From positions 18,228,001 to 18,292,000 of the forward strand of contig OY720098.1 of assembly GCA_963082875.1 (NCBI GenBank): a stretch of DNA of 64,000 nucleotides. Direction: 5' to 3'. A program made the position numbers and the translations under genes. The notes below the pieces were generated by a model. It was not told the origin of the DNA, ran no database searches, and saw only the letters and a list, made by a program, of their open reading frames with translations. The first letter of the stretch is position 1, and each line of letters opens with the position of its first letter. Source of the DNA: Corella eumyota. Taxonomy: Eukaryota; Chordata; Ascidiacea; Phlebobranchia; Corellidae. This document shows positions 59,401-64,000 of the stretch, piece after piece.

Positions 59401-61618
59401 CCATGAAAATGGGGTTAAATTTTACCCCTTTTTATTCGGCAAGGGATAACGAAAAAAAAGGTTAAGAACCCCTGTTATAAAATATATTGGCAAAAAATTA
59501 ATCAACCGATTACGTTTAAGCTTGGCAGGATTTCAAGCCATGAAATATGGTATGACGTAAGGACGCTACGACATTTACGTAGTGGGAATCGAACCAATAA
59601 AAAACCTATTGGCATTATACTAGTTTTGTATCCCAATTTTATAGCAACTCATGTAATACCAAAGTCATTGGTAAAATTTTTATTTGTTTTTTTTTGTTTA
59701 TTAGAATAAGTGCCGCGACTTTGGTGACGACTTTATGCCTATTTTAAAGGCACTAGAACCAGCTTCACAATTCGATATCGATCAACAAATTTCGCCGAGA
59801 ATATCCCGTCGTCAGGTGGCAGCATTGGGTCAAGGACGTGTTGATATTGCAGATCACTCTTTTCATCAAATACGAGACAAATTAGGCTTTGGTAAAACCC
59901 TTTTTCTTTAAGTTTGCCTTATTTTAAAAAATATGCTGGTTTAAAGTATTTTACCAGTTGCTATGCTAAAAAAGTATGCCAAAAAAGTTGTTACTAGACT
60001 ATTAAAAGAATTTTTGTTGCTAGTTACTTTGTTACTGGTTTTTCATGCAAAGGAATCTTATAGTTTTGCATATTAAAAGTCGTTTTTTTAAACGCTGTTT
60101 AATTAGATGACAGAAACAAAAACTATTCGAGTGCCCCTACCAAAGAATGGGATGCAATTTCACCGATATACAGCAGTAGAGAGCCACCAAGAGTTGCTGT
60201 GTCCGAAGGAGTGTCGTCTGTTGATGGAATGAATTCGTTTCCGAATTTAACTTCAACACCAAACCAAAAAAGGTAAATTTAAAGTTTTATTTTTTTTTTC
60301 TTTTTTGGTTAATTTTTTTGAATAAAAAAAAAAATTAGAACTTGAGAATTTATTGATTTTGATGATTTTTGGTCACCTTTTTTTATATTGTGTGATTAAG
60401 TTTAAGGGCAAAACTACTGATGACATATTATTTTTAATTTGACCTTAGATATGCTTTTTAACATTGATTTAAATTAAAACTATCTTTTTATTCTTTTTAT
60501 AAACAACAAGTTTATATAAACCATTTTGTCCGTCAATGCCTGAAGAAATTCCAATAGAAACTGAGCAAGAAACATCGACTGACCACGTGAGTCCTTCTGA
60601 CCAATCAGAAGCCAGGAAGTCATCCCCGCTAGAAGACAGTGCGGTAGAGTGTGACCGAGGCGAAGTCACGCCCACCGAGTTAGCCAATCAGATTTCAAAA
60701 TTTCATTCCTGTCTCAAAGAGGAAGAGTGTTCAAGTTACAGCAAGCAGGAAGTAAAATCACCTGGCTGGTGTTCAGAATACTTGCAAAAACTTCAAGAAA
60801 CCAACAACGTAAGTGCCTCTTTGAAATGGTTTACAGTTGTTGTAAAGGTTCAACTCTGCAGCTTGTAATTAAATATATACTTAATTTGTACTTTAGCACC
60901 TGTTCCAAATCTATTATTCGGCACCAGATTTAAAATGAAAGGCTAGGTTTTTAAATATAGTGCTGAATAATAAACTGAATTTTTAAACTATCTTGCTAAA
61001 TAAACTAAATTTCTACAAACGTTTTTTATATTTCTTTAGTAATATCGTTTACATGGCATTTACTAATCATTACTAGGCTGTCACTTTAAATACTTGTTCA
61101 CAAGTCGATTTTTGTACAAATGTAAATTTTTGTTTAAAATATATAATTGCATAGTTTTTGCTACAATATCTTATGGTTTAACTCTAGATCATATTTACTT
61201 TACAGAACAAAAAAATATTTTTGGAACGCAAAAACGAAGAACTGGCTCGACTAGTTGCTTTATCCAATAAGCAACTAACTAATGAAAATAGCACGGTCGA
61301 TAATGATAAGTTGTTATGGGCTTGCGTTATGCTACAACAACGTTGCACAAACTTAATACTCTACTTGGTAGACATTGAGTTTGTGCTTGATAGAAGATTA
61401 GATGTCTTAGCAAAGGTAATATTATTTATGTTTAAAACCTATCTTGATATATATTATTGTAGAATCAAAGTGTTTTTAAATTTGTAATTTTTATATGACA
61501 GAATTGCCAGTTGTTTGACATTGTGGCCCACCCATTGGATGAGATATGGACTGACACTGGAGTGGTAGTTGACATGTTTAGTGACGATGATGGGGAGGAT
61601 TACAACATTCTTATTTAA
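53428..61618 (+). CDS. Spectrin-repeat-like helical protein, possible AKAP6 homologue
   Basis: 988-residue protein. Exons: 53428-53796, 54710-55399, 56225-56377, 56824-56913, 57624-57989, 58253-58414, 58930-59088, 59705-59891, 60107-60272, 60511-60808, 61206-61415, 61502-61618, all phase-consistent. It is cytoplasmic-looking: no signal peptide or membrane segment. Helical segments alternate with Ser/Asn-rich linkers. Landmarks resembling AKAP6 spectrin repeats are RHWELLRVQIKVLSIQLFE (about residue 200), EEWDKI...LLSWIEEM, and LVDWIIRIHLL...DQRRRLYEDYLF...VKRQWFKLEQRL (about residues 540-620), matching in order the AKAP6 segments around WHQLRVSVLVLRERI, WEKIEGFVNKL and LWDWLIDMESL. AKAP6 anchors PKA at the nuclear envelope in muscle; no RII-binding helix was confirmed here. 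If wrong, a nesprin- or dystonin-like spectrin protein is the alternative. The start is the first ATG of the long first exon. Confidence 0.75.
53797..54709. other. First intron of the AKAP6-like gene
   Basis: 913 bases, AT-rich. A faint SINE remnant (TCAGCCTAGTCTGAAGTTG) lies at about 53900-53945; nothing else recognised. Confidence 0.45.
55400..56224. other. Second intron of the AKAP6-like gene
   Basis: 825 bases, AT-rich, no repeat or reading frame recognised. Confidence 0.5.
56690..56745 (-). repeat. Dispersed ACCGTAAAGTACGAGA motif
   Basis: On the minus strand this reads AGAACCGTAAAGTACGAGA followed by AAGAATT, the core of the array at 21995-22185, in an intron of an unrelated gene. Confidence 0.55.
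56914..57623. other. Intron of the AKAP6-like gene
   Basis: 710 bases, AT-rich, no element recognised. Confidence 0.5.
58568..58859 (+). repeat. tRNA-derived SINE, full length
   Basis: Only well preserved copy inside the AKAP6-like gene; common subtype. Confidence 0.86.
59155..59600 (-). repeat. Degraded SINE split by a MITE
   Basis: The tail and body (CAACCCAGTATAGAG, TTGATGTTATAGA) lie at 59155-59271; the rest of the body and the head (CTTGGCAGGATTTCAAG, GTGGGAATCGAACC) resume after 59474. Confidence 0.6.
59272..59474. mobile_element. hAT-type MITE inserted in a SINE
   Basis: 203 bp from CAGGGGTTCTGAACC to GGTTAAGAACCCCTG, near-perfect terminal inverted repeats of about 15 bp. Flanks TTATAGAG and TTATAAAA look like a decayed 8-bp target duplication, as usual for hAT. 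No coding capacity. Confidence 0.78.
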
Positions 61619-62382
61619 GATGAAGCTGAAATTAAAAAAACACAACTAAGTAACACAACATAAAAAACACCACTATACTTCAAACATTATTTCCATGAGA
61701 AAAAAATATTCAAAAGGTTACTACGGTTTAACATACCTACACTTTGACTAGGCAGATTACCGGTTAATTTTTGTTCGATTTCGTCCTGGGTTTAGAACTT
61801 ACTTAGCATGTTGAAAATATTTATAATTCTGTTATAAATTTTGTATATAAACTTTCTAAGACTGCCTTGATGATATATTAAAACATATTGTTGATTTCCC
61901 GTCCGAAAAGTTTTTAAATTAAATACTAAATAATTGTATATAATTTATAGTTTTATATTAGATTGTACATATATTTTATTTTAAAGAGTTTATAAGTTTA
62001 AAAAACAGTCTGCCAATTTACTTTCAAACATTTTTTCTTTTGCCCTGTGCTTTTTCTGCCAGTTACTACCATCTTTTTAGTTGTACTATTCAGGTACAAA
62101 TATTCTTTTTATAAATGTAAATATTTTTACTATTTTTATACAGAATAAATCTTTATATAATAAGGATATTTTTTTTTAAAACTTGATAAAAACATAGTAA
62201 AATTTAAACATCTTTAGCTTTGGCGAAGTATTGTAAACGCTATAAATTTTATTATAAATGGTACCAGTATGTTTTGCGATGTTAAGTAACAAAAGCTATA
62301 GTGAAATTTATAAATGCGGTGACACGGTAAAAGTAATATACAACTGGCATTAGTATAATGTATAGAAAGTTAAACGTTAAAA
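61619..62382. other. Convergent 3' region
   Basis: 3' UTR of the AKAP6-like gene, with AATAAA at 62144-62149, running into the 3' UTR of the minus-strand sulfotransferase, whose candidate AATAAA (reverse strand) is at 62253-62248. The two 3' ends may be as close as about 100 bases. Confidence 0.55.
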
Positions 62383-64000
62383 TTAATTAATATATGGTGG
62401 GACTGTGTAATTAAAGATTCTAAAATCGGGTTCAAAGAGTTTAAATAACTTGATTCGTTTTTCTTTTGATACTTGCGAATAAAGGCTCATATAAAGATTT
62501 TTCGTTGTGGTTGATTTTCCCTTTTTACCGTATCCGTTAGAGTATGAGACGTTTTTAGGAGCACCAATTAGATTTAAAAGATATCTAAAAAGTAAAATAA
62601 AACCAATTATATTTTCTAAATAAAATGATTGAAACACAATCTGATGATAAACAATATACTAAAATTTTTTCTTAATTTTGGAGAACAAAAGTTATTTCAA
62701 ACCAAAATTTATGGCTTTTAGGACACTGAAATACATAAATAATAATGATGAAGATAACAATAATATGTTTCTAAATCGAAGATTTTTAAATTATTATTAA
62801 AGCATTTCTTTACAGTTTTATTTTTGTTGAAGCTACTTATTTGGCTTTGAAAAAAGTCTATTTTTCTTGATAAAATGGTTTTACTAACCTTGTGTCTTCT
62901 TCAATAGTTTCCAAGTTGGCGATCACGTCATATTGTATATGGCAAGGTTGACAGAGGTTATAGTACAAGGCCCAATGTCGTTCAAGCGTGTTGTCTTTAC
63001 GATCTTTATAAAGCAAGTGCGCGATGAAATCCGGAAAGGAAACATTTGTTGGAATCTTTCTCATCCCTTTCCAGGTTTCATTAACTACAACATCACTTGG
63101 ACCTTAAGGTTTAATATAAGTTTACTTATTCTAACGTTTCATTCTAAATTTAAAACGGCTCGAAATACTTCGATCCAGGTTTACAAAGTTTGTTACAATG
63201 TTGTGGCAATTACTCATAGATTTTTCTGTGATAAAAACAGTTGTACATGATATTTAGTAATCTGTTGTCTGGCTTGTATGGCTTTAAGGTGTAAACAAAG
63301 CAATTTGGTTTGCCTTTATTAATGCCATAGGACAACATTTAATACTAAAAGCTTTTTTACCGAACATAGTAAAAGAATTAACCTAAAAATATAAGAATTT
63401 AAATCAGAATTAATCCAAAAGGTTTACCTTTGTAACCAGCTATTTTTTTTTGATACGATGAAACTATCCTGACAAAAGGATCTCTAGTTATCATAAACGT
63501 TGTGTAGTTTTGAATAAGTTTCGTATCGTTTAAGTATCTTTGTGTAATAAACTCATATACATGGGGGTCGTTAATATCCTTGTTTCCCTGAAAATAAACA
63601 ATTTTGTAAAACTGTTGTTTTACAAAGCTTTTGTTATTTGCCCGTTCTGTATGTCACTTCAAATAGATTTTTGCAATTGCCTTGTTTAATTTTTGCTTGT
63701 CTGTTGATACTTTATTTACGTTTTTAATAAATGATATTTCACAATTATTCTGCGGTAAATAAAAAGTGGATCTTTCAAGTTGCTTAACTTTTTTAATTTA
63801 AAATAACTTTAGAAATGTTTCGTTTAATCTAAGGCCTAATGTATTAAATTTGACGTAACATGAAAATTGATTCAACGAACCGTGTTTAGTTGTTCATAAT
63901 CTTTTAAGTCGATCAAATCTCGAAATAATCTTCCCATATTACCAGAGCCTGCTTTCGGAATTCGACAATAAAGAAAATTAAATTTTTTCGCCTCCATGAA
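62383..64000 (-). CDS. Carbohydrate sulfotransferase (HNK-1ST/CHST8-14 type), 5' partial
   Basis: Golgi sulfotransferase transferring sulfate from PAPS to a glycan; acceptor unknown. Exons, minus strand: 64000-63881 (continues beyond the window), 63587-63428, 63102-62889, 62584-62383. The 5'-phosphosulfate site is in CRIPKAGSGNMGRLFRDL (families usually have CxVPKxAxTNWKR, so this one is divergent). The 3'-phosphate site is TRDPFVRIVSSYQKK, and the family C-terminal block ERHWALYYNLCQPC...YDVIANLETIEEDTR is clear. The N-terminal membrane anchor lies off the edge. The last 67 codons end in Lys/Phe-rich sequence and the stop at 62383. Convergent with the AKAP6-like gene. Confidence 0.85.

Noticed and set aside
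61206-61280. PKA RII-binding helix in the AKAP6-like protein (EELARLVALSNKQL)
   Set aside because: The helix is amphipathic-looking but polar residues fall where the RII motif needs hydrophobic ones.
1-64000. LTR retrovirus-like, Polinton-like or capsid-bearing element
   Set aside because: No long terminal repeats and no reverse transcriptase, integrase, capsid or envelope-like frame was seen; the mobile elements are SINEs and small DNA elements.

Overview
The window is eukaryotic and compact. It is AT-rich, with many short introns, and one tRNA-derived SINE family occurs dozens of times. The gene content (LDLa-repeat GPCRs of the relaxin-receptor/GRL101 type, a ZNFX1 orthologue, METTL24-like methyltransferases, a carbohydrate sulfotransferase) and the SINE point to a tunicate, most likely Ciona. 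The species call is inference.

Layout. 1-7525 (+) is the 3' part of an LDLa-repeat rhodopsin-family receptor (receptor 1), open at the left edge. 8089-11335 (-) is a seven-exon METTL24-like gene. A block of about 4.9 kb, holding the receptor's last exon plus this whole gene, is tandemly repeated at about 11860-16680. The repeat leaves an orphan but intact receptor terminal exon (12083-12420) and a second intact METTL24-like gene (13004-16164, -). 16.7-19.3 kb has no recognisable gene. 19296-26157 (+) is a complete 14-exon paralogous receptor (receptor 2, 946 codons). 27041-51529 (+) is a 43-exon ZNFX1 orthologue (1877 codons) whose introns hold about 33 SINE copies in both orientations. 53428-61618 (+) is a 12-exon helical, spectrin-repeat-like protein (988 codons) with AKAP6-like features. 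62383-64000 (-) is the C-terminal part of a carbohydrate sulfotransferase, convergent with it and running off the right edge.

Exon chains were built by hand from GT-AG or GC-AG boundaries and checked for reading-phase continuity. The complete gene models (receptor 2, both METTL24-like genes, ZNFX1 and the AKAP6-like gene) sum to multiples of three. The two partial models hold frame across every internal junction.

The two receptors are a tandem pair with the same exon layout. The METTL24-like pair is a much younger duplication sitting between them. The other genes show no clear functional link. ZNFX1 is known elsewhere as an RNA-sensing helicase, while METTL24-like proteins and the sulfotransferase look like single-pass membrane or secretory-pathway proteins. 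No CRISPR array, rRNA, convincing tRNA gene or retrovirus-like element was seen.
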